Shown here one piece after another: positions 49,771-60,939 of a stretch of 64,000 nucleotides of DNA. Every line of letters begins with the position of its first letter. Within the stretch, counting starts at the first letter, position 1. The stretch is taken from positions 124,001-188,000 of the forward strand of contig AZLU01000069.1 in assembly GCA_002224055.1 (NCBI GenBank). Reading direction: 5' to 3'. The stretch is from Pezizomycotina sp. ARF18. Lineage: Eukaryota; Ascomycota. Made by a program: the position numbers and the translations under genes. The notes below the pieces were generated by a model. It did no database searches, was not told the origin of the DNA, and saw only the letters and a list, made by a program, of their open reading frames with translations.

Positions 49771-51369
49771 TGAATAGATGTTTTCAATAAACTAATAAGA
49801 AAGAAAGTAAAAATGAAAAGAACGAAATGAAGCGAGAAAAGAATGGCTGGGGTGATTCAAAGAAAGAAATGAAGCGAAAAGAAGCTGCGACGTCGAAGAG
49901 AGTGTATTTAGTGAGTTCTAGGTAGCTATGAGAGAACGAATCCCTAGTACCCTCAATGGTCATGCCAATATTCTTATAGCGATTTTGCTTTGAAAGCTTT
50001 GCAATTGTTGATTTCTAACTCGTTGAGAAATCACTCAGCAGGCTTGGGCGTAGACTTCTGGCATGTCTGGTGGTAAGAAAGCGGTAGATTACATTGCATC
50101 GTTACTATGCTCGATGAATCATTCAGTATTCGTAATATCAAACAGCCTTTTTACGCCCATGATCAATTTAACGGCACCGTTTTCTTTTTTCCGCACGGAG
50201 ATAAGTTGACAATGGATGTAGTTAGCCGATAACTTCAAACTCTTGGGATGTTAATCCCTTCAGATCGGATGCTCCAAATATAGATGGATATTAAAACTAT
50301 AATTGGGTAACATCTGAAAACGTGTGATTGAATTAGTAAAAACAGTAGCGTTTTGTATTCGGTACCAATTTGGCGTAATATTTGGCGTATATGGAGGGGC
50401 ACCTGCCTATCTAACAAGCGAAGTCTCGCGTTTCTCGTATCCGTTTCTGAAAACTTCTGAAAACCAGAATCTCCAGCAGAAGCATGCATCAGGCTAGCTC
50501 ACGTCTCTGCTATTCATGCAAAGGCCATTTTGAGCTGATAAAAAAATAGAATCAAAAACGGAAGGTGCCTTCCGGACTTGGTTCACCCACGCCACGGCAG
50601 AAGGGTTATACTACTAGCCATCACACGGTATTACGACATCTTATCACATCGTAACCGTGAAGAGCCTCCGGAAAGAAATTGTCTCTGGTCAAGGGACCAG
50701 AGATTAACCGGCTTATTGATAGAAACTGAGCAATGAGCGAGCTGAGAGGACATTATTATGCCCGGAACTGGTCGAGATACAATGAATGGGGGTTTCTCTC
50801 TACCATTACCCCACCTGTTAAGCGAATTTAGGCAACGGACTGACATTGCAAGCAGCCTCCTTCGAGTTGATAGATTAGCTACCGTTATAAGCAATCAGGC
50901 CAATACTAGAATCCTCGGGAGACTTTCTATGGAGATTTTGGCGTAGATCCGAGTAGCCTGTGGACATATGCCTGTGCAGCATGCAGATCTTTCTTGGTCA
51001 CTTATAATGTTGCAAGCAGTTCCTGGAGACGGGATGTATAGTTACCTTTTGTGTATCAATTTGGTGTTCATAAACAGAAAACCACTGTATTTGGCAGGGT
51101 TTCCGTGGTGAGCGCTAGGTTTGGGGCAATGAGCTAGAATACTCTACGAAGATTGAAATGTGTATACACACAGCTAATCGATGCATTTATATTGCGAATT
51201 TAATAACTAACAATTTTGAACAATTCTATGGTATGGTATAATGTCTGTCAATATGACAGGAAGCAAAACAAATTAGATGCAGCCGCAGGATTACTGCAAT
51301 GGTCCCCATTGCGTGACACCTTGAGTTTTCAACCAAGCCTGCGTTGAAGGGGCATTTCATCCAGTACGA
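49771..51369. other. Intergenic, no gene supported
   Basis: Purine-rich GAAA/AAGAAA sequence lies at 49795-49890. An 84-codon minus-strand open stretch at 50235-50489 and an 87-codon one at 50631-50894 show no motif. Confidence 0.45.
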
Positions 51370-52679
51370 CTAGCCTACTCCCTCCTCCGCTGAGAGGCTG
51401 GCCGTTCTGATCTGTCGTACCCCAGCTGGTGCTAAACTGCTTTGCCAATGTCTGTACCTTGCCCCAAGTGGTAGCCGCGCTCTCATTTGGCTCTGAAAGG
51501 TTGTAGAGAGGAAAAAGTCCTCGTCTACTACATCCTCAGCATTGTCCAAATTCCCTTGTAGGGTGCTGATACCATCGCTAAGCAACTGGAATGCATCCGT
51601 CGTCGCATTAACTATCGCCTGTGCCGCAATCGTAGAGTTCATGTAATCGGTAGCATCGAAGGTCATGGCTTCGAAATCCCGCCTCATGGCAAGGAAAAGA
51701 CGCTGCTGGGCGGTATATGTGCTTAAGATACCTTCATCCGTCGCGATAGACTGGTGAACGATATCCAGCTCGTTTTCAGGTGGTGAATGACGACTTCCGC
51801 AACGATGAGGCCGACGGGGCCCCACCATATCGCAATATTCCACAACTTGATCTCCTTGTTGAGTTTTGCCTCTTGCGCTTGAAACTTTGCGATCTCTTCT
51901 TTCATGCCGGTGATCTTATCTGCCAGTCTGGTCGCCTCGTGAGTAAGCTCTGGCTCCTCTTTGGCCATCTCCACTTTAAGTTTGGCAACCTTTTCCTTGT
52001 CGCTTTGCGTGGTCAAGGAGAAGCTTGCAACTGCTGCCGTATAGCCTCACACTCTTGCAAGGCGGCTTTGGCCTCAGCCGCCGCGATGCCGAAATAATAG
52101 GTTAAAGTCTTCTTTTGCTTATCGGTCAGCCCACTAGCGGTTGAACTGCTTCCAACAGCTTTCGTAATCCCGTTGAATGCATTCTGCAGCTGTAATGCGT
52201 GGATCTGCGTCCTATCGGCGAATAGCGTAAATTGCAATAGGGTACTTTGATAAAAGGCCCTAGCATGCTCCGAAATAGTGGTGAACGTAGTTCGGACGTT
52301 CTTGTACAGCTCTCTGTCGCTGATGCTGAATGTATTGAACAATGTCTGGTTGTACATCAAATTGAACCTCTCGGTATCAGGAAGCATTATTCCCGACATT
52401 ACGTAGCCTTGGAGCTGCCAGTATGCAGCATTTTGCACCACCCAGCGGCCGTTCTTCGATATAGTGATGCTATTATCCGTTACAACCATATCAGGGTCGT
52501 TGACGAAGGGATAGCAGATTCATGATATCTGTGGAAGCGGCCTGGAGTGTTTGCTGCTGTGGATTGCCTGAATCGCGCCGCCCGATCAGGCTACGGCCAC
52601 CATGGACGGATGTTGTTAGTGCATGGATATGCTGCACAACCAAAAAACAAGAAAAGAGTAGCGGATTGCGAACACGCAT
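51370..52679 (-). pseudogene. Secreted helix-rich protein, alpha-pore-forming-toxin-like, broken
   Basis: The minus-strand start at 52679 opens a clear signal peptide (MRVRNPLLFSCFLVVQHIHA). The body is long, polar and helical (YWQLQGYVMSGIMLPDTERF, KNVRTTFTTISEHARAFYQS, Glu/Lys/Ala-rich coiled coil KLKVEMAKEEPELTHEATRL). A single hydrophobic segment (IAIWWGPVGLIVAEVVI) is set in its middle, followed by another helical part (STIAAQAIVNATTDAFQLLS). A secreted helical bundle with one buried hydrophobic hairpin is the plan of alpha-pore-forming toxins such as the ClyA, Hbl/Nhe and XaxA groups. The link rests on architecture, not on a diagnostic motif. About three breaks are present, so it is treated as a fossil; it appears young, because the protein text is well kept throughout. 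It diverges from the gene at 53647. Confidence 0.45.
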
Positions 52680-53646
52680 TCTGAAGTGAATGTCGGGAGG
52701 TTAACGCGGTTTGAACGAGTGTATAGAAAATGAAGGAATGAATAAAAGTCGATGAGCGAGTGGAAAGTACTTTGGGAGGAAGAATATAGGTTTCAATAAT
52801 GAAGACGAAAGTTAGAGTTAGAAATACCGGAAGATTTGGTATATATCAAATTATATAAATGGCTTCAAAGTCGGCAGTAGAGCTGATACAACACCATGCT
52901 AATGGAAGGTGACGGTGGTAGACGTTTATTTCACGTTGTAAACTCCAAGGGAACATGGAATAATTTACTGCTCAAGTTTTCTCTGAGGCTGACTCGAGCT
53001 CGTTCGTCGCATCTCGTTTAAGTGTTATGCTAAGCTATGCCAGGCGGATGTAGATAATAGGAGCGAATTACACAGGACGACCGATACGTATACATGGGAC
53101 TGGCAAACGGGACTATAGCATATCCGAGAGACTGGCTTCTAGAAAATCAATTCCTGCTACCGTATAATTGCATGTCGCATTATTTTTCTGTTGAAAATAC
53201 GTGGTATGGCTGAGCCTGGTACCGGAGAATATCGAATACGAGTTTCGATGGAACAGCATCTAGGACCCACCGAAACGTTAGCATTAGTATCGATGATTTT
53301 TAGGTCCTTCTGAAGATTTCCTAGTTCTCGTATCGTGATGCATGATACGAGGGAATGAACTTTAAAAATCCATCACTTGTAGGATTTAGGCGACCTGATA
53401 ACAGTAATTGTCTAGTGAACGCAGAGGCGCACTCGTCCGTCATTCACTATCTTATGATCCAGTGCTTATTAAGGTCATAAAGACGAATGCTATAACTATA
53501 GAAGAGATTCTAACAGCACACTAACAAGGAAAATTCGGCATAGATCACTACTCATAGTCATTCATTCTTTGGACTCAACCCAATAGTCGCTCTTTCCTTT
53601 TACAAACTTCCTTTTCGTCTTTTGTTTCCATTTATTTTATTTCCAT
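52680..53646. promoter_or_regulatory. Shared spacer between two divergent secreted-protein genes
   Basis: These 967 bases separate the starts of two oppositely transcribed signal-peptide genes and so must contain both promoters. On the left side an AT-rich TATA-like stretch lies at about 52848-52860, some 170 bases from the minus-strand start. On the right side a pyrimidine-rich tract (53590-53640) precedes the plus-strand start, as in many fungal promoters. No gene is seen within it. Confidence 0.5.
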
Positions 53647-56134
53647 ATGGCAAGATTTACCGTTAGTTATCCAAACCTCATTTGCATTTTTATTGGGTGC
53701 TGGTTCATTCTTTCCCAGCACTGCAATGCATTCCCAAGTTCCAGCCTAAGTCTGTATAGCCGAGATACAGCTTCCTTGGATGCCCGCTATAGCGACGTTC
53801 TCAAGGCGTTGAATCTGAACCAACAATGGTCCCAGCAAATTTACAAACGCGAAAGGATCAAGAACAAGAACGCCGTATTTTCGCGCAATACGTACGTTGC
53901 GGATCTTAAATCTGAAATCGATCGGATTCAGGGACTGAGCGGCCTGAACCAGGACTCGCTTCTGATTAGGCTTTATGCTGACGCCATCCGCTTTAATAAC
54001 GCGATACTATCACCCTCAAGCCGAGTACCACGCTGTATCTATACTGCCGTGATTTAGATACTAATGGTGGCGGTGGCGCGAAGACGCTTAGTATCAAGTA
54101 TGCAGAGATGGCCACCGTTGTCTTCGTGACGAATTCCATACCCGGAAACATTAAGGTCAACTTCCAGAATAGCAGCGGTGGAAAACAGCAATCCGTTACG
54201 GCTACCGTGCCGAGCGGGAAATACGGCTTGATGATGTCCGTCGAAGGCGACAATGCTGTACAAACTGCCGGACTAAAGCAGCCGAATCACGAACTCGCTC
54301 AGTACGACTACATCACGGATCTAACCTCTACGCACAGCAACTTTGTGGAAGACGACTTCGTCCGCTTGCTGCGATTCCAGCTGATGGTTGCTGATTCCAT
54401 GCAGAAAAAAGATCGCAGTCTGGCGATAGGCATAATGCAATATACCAAGGCCACAACAAGTACGAGCGGGCCAGCTGCATCGCTTTACCTACAAAGCAGC
54501 GCTACCCTCACGCAGCTTCAACTCACAAGCACCGGAAGAATCTTCGTTTCCAAACGTGGGATTACATCGGCGCAGACGGACATGGCTGCCAGGTTACAAG
54601 CCGCGAGTGACCTCGACGCAAAATTCTATCAGTTCCTGCAAATGGAAACTAGTGCCGACAACTGGCAAAAGCAAGCGTCGGTTATGTTGGATCAGGCAAA
54701 ATATTCACAAGAGCAATTTGCGGACCTTTCTACACAGGCCCAGCAGGTCATGGATCAAGCCGAGACTGCACTGATAACGGCGCAAAACAATATGGCGGAC
54801 TTACAATTGAACCTTCCGCGTGTGTGGAATAAGTTCCAAATGGGTATTGAAGACCTCAAGTTCAAGACCACTTTGAGGATTCTAGTCTCGGTCGCCGAGG
54901 CGGTTGTCGCCATCGGGATCGGTGCCGCAACCGCGCAACCGGAAGCCATCGCTGCTGTGCCCGAGGAAGTTGGAGCTATGGCCAAAGAAATTTCGACTAT
55001 AGCCAAGATCATCAAGTCTCTCAAAGACATTGCCGATAAGCTAGGCGGATAACGAAGATTAGCAACCAATTGAAATCATTGGTCACCAGCGTTCAAAAAG
55101 CTCTCGCGAAGGCGTGACTAACTCCGATATTCCTAACCAGATTACAATTCCCGACCTTCAGAATGCGAAAGACCCGTGGAAGCTGTTGCAGAACTGGACA
55201 GCTTCCAGAACCAGGCTGAGATAGCCTATGGCGACCTGGCCGGCAAGAAAATCGACGGCAAGGATGAATATTTTCAAGCGCTATACGAACTCGCCGACTC
55301 TGGGAAGCAGGTCGTCAACGCGCAGCTCGCTTATATGCAGGCCGCGCAAGCGTATTCGCGTACCCTTACGCAGCAGTACTACTCCAATAAGTACCTTGCG
55401 TCCGTGACCCAATACGTGTCGAATTTGAAGGATCCCGTCATCTACGATGTCGTACTACGCGCCGTTTTCGATCGCGTTGCCGATAACCGCATGATGCTCG
55501 CAGACTTACTAGACAATTACATCGGCACCTATGTCTTCTACTCACTTAACACCAACCCTCCGCAGTACCTGCAGGTCCCATATATGTCTGAGACCTCCGT
55601 CTACTCCGACGCATACGCAAAGCTGCAATCTCTTTCAAATTCCGCCGTTGAACAATTCACGCCGCAGAATACCCTATTCACGCTGTCCAGCTCAGACGCC
55701 GCGAATAGCCTCATGTTTTTCGGCTGGAATAGTGCGCTAGCAACGGTGGCGACGGGTTAAAGTTTACTATATCAGCAACACACTCCGCTTTCAATGGCTA
55801 TTCCCGCGTCCGTATCATACGTGTTCGTCCTAGTATTGTAGGAGTCAGTTCCGGTACAATATCGGCGGACGTAACTCTTCCACAGTACTTTGATGACAAG
55901 CTCCTCCATTCGGCAACTACAGTTTCCTTTGTCATGGCGAGGGCGTCGAAACTGAATTTCAAGAAGGATTATTCTGGCGGCGGCAAAATAATCACTGATG
56001 GTCAATATTCCACGAAAGATTTACTGAACCCGACACCGTTTGGTAATTGGACCATACAAATGGACGCGAGTAGCGACATTCTGAAGACTGCGAAAGGCCT
56101 TTCGCTTGAGATACAATGCGAGGTTACAAGATAG
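53647..56134 (+). pseudogene. Large secreted helix-rich protein, alpha-pore-forming-toxin-like with C-terminal beta domain, broken
   Basis: The start at 53647 opens a signal peptide (FIGCWFILSQHCNA, cleavage likely before FPSSS). The parts in order are an N-terminal helical region (LDARYSDVLKALNLNQQWSQ), a beta-like section around 54110-54260, and a long helical region (YQFLQMETSADNWQKQASVM, QFADLSTQAQQVMDQAETAL). Then come an Ala/Val/Ile-rich hydrophobic segment (ILVSVAEAVVAIGIGAATAQ), a further helical region (NAQLAYMQAAQAYSRTLTQQ) and a C-terminal beta domain with TPFGNWTIQM. The helix-hydrophobic-helix plan resembles alpha-pore-forming toxins, and the tail loosely recalls the ends of TcA-like proteins; both are inferences from architecture. 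About four or five breaks are present, so it is treated as a fossil, probably a young one given how well the text is kept. Its partner at 52679 is divergent. Confidence 0.45.
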
Positions 56135-56515
56135 AATGTTTAAGCGCCGAGGGAGATGAGACGTATGTTCTAGTTTATAATTTATTTGGTGTATTTCTTC
56201 AATATTACTATCCGCGTCTGTTTATGTCTATTTGCTTATCCCCTCTCTGCTTATTATTCGCCCTATAAAATAAACGTATACTATAAGTGTTTCCAATGTA
56301 TTACACATACTTCACAGAGTCAATCCAACTACAAATTACTATACAATTACAACATTCTGTTATGCGTACTATTTTTGACTTTGACGAAAGTAATAAAAAA
56401 CGCCTGAAAATCCTTTCCGAAATATTGTATTCGAAAATGCATTTTAGTAACTATAAATCCCCTTTCCCCCTTTTTCCTTCCAGTCTTCATCTCTACGGCC
56501 CTGAAGGAGTTAGAT
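56135..56515. other. Convergent 3' spacer
   Basis: AT-rich sequence between the ends of the plus-strand secreted-protein gene and the minus-strand SDR gene. Several AATAAA-like words (for example at about 56267) could serve as polyadenylation signals. No gene is seen. Confidence 0.45.
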
Positions 56516-57529
56516 TTAGGCAGATAGCTTCCAGTGTTCCATACTGTAATCCCAAAGATTATCCGCAAGGTTCCCATCGTAAGAGATCTCCGTACTATCT
56601 ATCTTCCTCGTGATCGGCACCCAATAACTTCCCGAGTCCTCCTCCGTAAACTTCTCGCTCGCAATGCAGTACAAGCTCTGACTGGCACCTTGCTCCGGCG
56701 TATAAAAGAAATACCCCGCAAGTTTATATAGCGACTTCATCAGGCTACCATAGCTCTCCGAAACACCCCTGCCCAATTCCGTCTTCACAGCTCCGGGGTG
56801 AACACTCGCGAACCAAATATTCTGATCGCCATAACGTTTCTTCAGTACGTGCGTAAGGAGCATATTTCCCAGCTTCGACTGCCCGCACCGCGTGAACGTA
56901 TTTTTGTCTTTTAAATTTATGTTATCGAATTTTATCCCTTCCTTCGGAGCAAAGCGGTGTCCGTCGCTGGTGACTTGTACGATCCTCACGCTTCCCTTCG
57001 GCGATGCTTTTGCGGTTTCTTGAATTACCGGTATTAGCGCCTCCGTAAGTCTGAAGTGACCGACGTAATTCGTCGCCCACTGTATCTCTAAACCCTCGGA
57101 GTTTTCGGAGTATGGCATAGCCATTACGCCAGCGTTGTTGACGAGCATGTGTAGCTGCGTTTCTTTGGACTTAAATTCAACGACGGCTTCGGCGATCGAT
57201 TGAGGTTCGCAGAGATCGAGTTTTAGGTATTCGATGTTGGCGGAGTGGTTTTCTTTCTTTAATTCGTCGATAGCGCACGGCCGCGGATTCGGTGCGGGCG
57301 GCAAGGTAGACGTTGGCGCCCTTTTTGGCGAGGGCGGTGACGGTCGGTAGGCCACTGGAAAGTTAGGGTTTGGTTAATAAACAAAGACTTCAGATGAAGT
57401 CATTATTCGGGTATAAAAAGCTTGGAATGCAAGGTAAACTCACATTCCCGTATTACTGCCGGTTACGAGAGCGACGCGACCGGTGAGATCGGGCAGGTAA
57501 TCCGGGTCGAACTTAGGCATTGTTGTCAT
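56516..57529 (-). CDS. Short-chain dehydrogenase/reductase, retinol-dehydrogenase-like fungal type
   Basis: Exon 1 is 57444-57529 (MTTMPKFDPDYLPDLTGRVA) and joins through an 89-base intron (57355-57443, GTGAGT donor, TTTCCAG acceptor) to exon 2, giving the nucleotide motif TGSNTGIG across the junction. Then come ANVYLAARTES, the NNAG motif in LVNNAGVMAM, a Ser of the catalytic region in VRIVQVTSDGHRFAP, and SVHPGAVKTELGRG. Length and order fit the classical SDR family acting on alcohols or ketones with NAD(P). Two oddities stand out. A single-base frame change lies near 57270, just after ARTES. The catalytic Tyr of YxxxK reads Cys (TRCGQSK; codon at 56885-56887). Without the Tyr the usual proton transfer would fail, so the protein is either inactive or the base is wrong. 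The gene ends at 56516 after HWKLSA. Confidence 0.85.
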
Positions 57530-59615
57530 CGTTGAATGAATGGTGAACAGATATGAAGAGGAGAAAACGTCGAACTAAACTTGAATATGAAGAAAATGCG
57601 AACTTCAATTGAAGTCTGAGTTGAGTTGATTTCCATTCTAGCCATTGCCTCGGTTCTTTCCCCAAGCTTAAATAGAAAGTTCGACCATTCAACCGTACGT
57701 AGATTCGGAAACTAAAACTCCGTGATGTCAAGAGCTAGCGCCAATGAAAGCGAAGATTAATGGCCTCGGAGGCTCAACAAAACCCCGGTGCTCCGTTATT
57801 CCGCTCCTCTCCTATCCACGCAAGCTGTTACATTCGATCTTTCTCGATGGATTTAAGCATTAATTGCGAAACGGCTTTCAAGTAAATTCCTGTAACTGGC
57901 TCCCGTTCCTGTGCCTGCCATGAGACTGAGGCTGAGCAGAGTTCACCCCCACAAAATGTCTTCGGTTGTGACTAGGCGCTCGGTTCAATATGCGGTTGCT
58001 TACCCCCCCAATCGTCAATTGGATCGGTGTGTAGGACAACAGAACAGTAAGCAACCTGCATTGACAACGAGCATACCCGAGCCGCATCGTCATGATGCCC
58101 ATGAAAAGTCCCCATTGGAAAACGGCTTTGATTATTTGTCCTGTAGCTGATTCCTATGTAGCGCTTACAGTGGTATTTTAGATATAGGTATTATTTTCTG
58201 CCATCCAACAAATCCTTGAGTAACGATTTGGTGGTGGCGTAAGCAACACGCATTCATCCTAACGTTCAAGAATTGTTTCCTCCCCGGATTTGGTGATACC
58301 AAATTGTTTCATTGTCGGCTCAGCCGAAATAGCACCTTTATTCTCCGGTCAAGGGCTTTTCATGATCGAGGTCTAGATTCGAGTAATTCCCCTCCTCTTT
58401 ATTATATTTCATTGTTTTTTTTGATCTCCAGCTTCAGATATATACAATTTGATCACTACGTTGGCCTTGTCTAATAGCTAAAATTGATATATAGAAGGCG
58501 TAAATGAGGATTATAAGAGGCTTTTAGTCCTTCCAGACCTAGGCAACCACGGTCTTAATTAACGCCTCATAAGATATATATCACAACATTAGACTAGGTT
58601 AAAAGAGATGACACGGTAGAGAAAGACTATTTAATTAGATATTAAGGACAATAGCAAAGCCATTTCTTTTATAAGCTTACCCTGCGATGAAAGCCGTGTA
58701 AATTCTTATCTTTCTACTCTAAATATCACAAAGAAAATACTGCAAGTCTTCTGCTACCTCGCAGTGATACATTGACAAACATGTGCGAAAGTTTGCAGCG
58801 CAGAGACTAACGCTTGATTATAGATAATAATAATCTTCTCTTCATAAACAAAAAGGTCTTTTGTACACTGGTGGTTATTTTCCCCGATCGAGCGCGCCGG
58901 TTGGAAATTAAGGCGTACGTCTTTGTTCTCTGAGAGGGTTAGATGGACATAGCTTTCTTGTAAATCAGCGCTTATTAGTCCAAAAGAGCCTCGTTATACT
59001 TGGAAGTTAGGGTTTGAATCTGCAAAACTGCTTCCCTCGGCAATCAATTCCCGATATTCTCAGCCGCCAAATTTCTACGTGTGGAAGGTGAATTACAATC
59101 CCCGAGTGTTTTCAGTATATTTGATATAATACCGTCACTTGAACAAGAAGTCGTAATTTGAGTAGTGTTTGTATGCTGATAGATGCTGATATTCTTACAA
59201 TAGAATTTTTACAATTCTACACTCAGTGCTAATGGTCTTGTTGGGCCATCGATGGAGAATCCCGAATATCTCCCAACTGAGTGGGGCTAGAGCGCCAGTC
59301 TTTCTATGTGTAGGATTAAGTTTTATTTTGTTGTTGATAGGGAACCATGGATAAGTAGACGTTAAACTGATCTGGTAAAACAGTCCTAACTTATCCAGGA
59401 AAGGAAACAGCCTGGAATTTGCAAGGGTACGTAGGATCAAAAGATCCTTTGGCCCTTGCGCATCGTGATTTTCGTGACTCAAAAGATCGCCACTCGAGAT
59501 TCAAGCGTGTTTTTATAATGTGATACTATTGCAATTGCGAATTGCCCAGACGTGAATATATATCAACCCTCCATAAAAAGTTTTGGAATCACATACTCCA
59601 TCGAATTGAAATAAG
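57530..59615. other. Intergenic, no gene supported
   Basis: This 2.1 kb spacer lies between the divergently oriented SDR and GrpB-like genes and should contain both promoters. Short open frames at 57878-58150 overlap on both strands. Nothing else is visible. Confidence 0.45.
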
Positions 59616-60246
59616 ATGTCTACGCCAGCAGCACCTCAGAATCCTGCCCGTACACCAGTGGAAGTAGTTCCCTACGATCCAAACTGGCCACAATGGTTCG
59701 CGACAATAAAATCCGCACTATCAACATACCTCGACGGCGTCCCATATAAATCAATCGAGCATGTCGGTAGCACATCCATCCCTAATCTCCCCGCGAAAGC
59801 GATAATAGATACCGACATAATCATCACCGAAGACCAAGTCGACGCCGTCTGCAACGCCCTTGTCAAAACGGGGGTTACGAATACCGCGGCGACCGCGGCG
59901 TTCCGTTGCGGTACATGATGAACCAGCCCGCGGATTCAAAGCTACCAAAACATCACTTATACGTCTGCGTGGATGGGTGCGCTTCCCTAAGGAACCATTT
60001 GTGCGTTAGAGACGTGTTGATGAACGATGAGCAGTTGAGGAATGAATATGCGGAGGTGAAGCTGGGTCTTGCGCAGAGTGGTACGATACTGATAGATGAT
60101 TACATAGAGGGGAAGAGTGCGATATTGCAGAAGATATTGAGAAAAGCGGAGCGTTAAGTGAGGAAGAGCTTGAGGGAATCAACGAGGTGAACAAGAGCGT
60201 TGTGAATAGGTTGAGGGATGTGAATTCGAGCTTTTCGGGTCATTAA
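59616..60246 (+). CDS. GrpB family protein (nucleotidyltransferase-fold, UPF0157)
   Basis: The start at 59616 leads to PVEVVPYDPNWPQWFATIK and YKSIEHVGSTSIPNLPAKAI followed by DTDIII, the signature of the GrpB family (related in fold to nucleotidyltransferases; biochemical role unsettled). Next comes GYEYRGDRGVPLRYM, then HHLYVCVDGCASLRNHLCVR, LAQSGTILIDDYIEGKSAIL and a C-terminal ALSEEELEGINEVNKSVVN ending at 60246. Two single-base frame changes are implied, both explained by one missing G: in the G-run at 59870-59874 and at about 60149. The upper length (about 210 residues) fits fungal GrpB proteins. No introns are needed. It is probably a functional cytosolic protein if the two bases are assembly errors. 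Confidence 0.85.
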
Positions 60247-60939
60247 CTCGACCGCCGCTGCTACACAGAAATCCCGCCAGCCATGAATCATGCATGATAG
60301 AGCTACGATGAGCATTGGAATTCTACGAATGTATTGTTCTCTAGCTAGATACGAAGGAACTCTTTTGATGGTTATTGTACTGAAACGCTTAAAATCCTTA
60401 TATTTTGGTCTTTGAGACAAACCTGCGCGATGCCAACTTTCATCTTGATATTCTCATTTAAAAGCTTTGAAGAACTTTTCGATATAACCATTCAGTTCTT
60501 CAGCTTTCTGTCTTCCCTATTACTCAATACTTTGCTTATCAACTGTCTGGCGACCCTTGTATGAAATATGTGCTAGAGAGTCTTAATACTTAGTAATTTA
60601 TAGATAAAAAATCTATACTGTGGTAACATTGCAGTAACCCATAAAATTCATGACTGCCGGATATATTGGATATTCTACGGTCATAACCTCTTTGCAATAC
60701 CGGTAAAACTAGTTTAAAAAGCCTACTTATAGCTATGCAGGCTCAGAGTCGTAGCTTAGCGTTAAGCTCTGGAGCGCTGCTAAATACTTGAGCGTGCTGT
60801 AGGGTTGCGTGTCATTTATCCCTGAGCTATAGATTCGATTTTTTTTTTTTTTTTTTTTTCCGTTTTCCTCGTTTAGCTTTACTTTCAAGCTCGCCAAACA
60901 TCGACAATCACCGCTGTTTTTGTTGAGAACTTCTTCGCC
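60247..60939. other. Intergenic
   Basis: Spacer between the GrpB-like and methyltransferase genes, with a T run at 60840-60859. No gene is seen. Confidence 0.5.
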
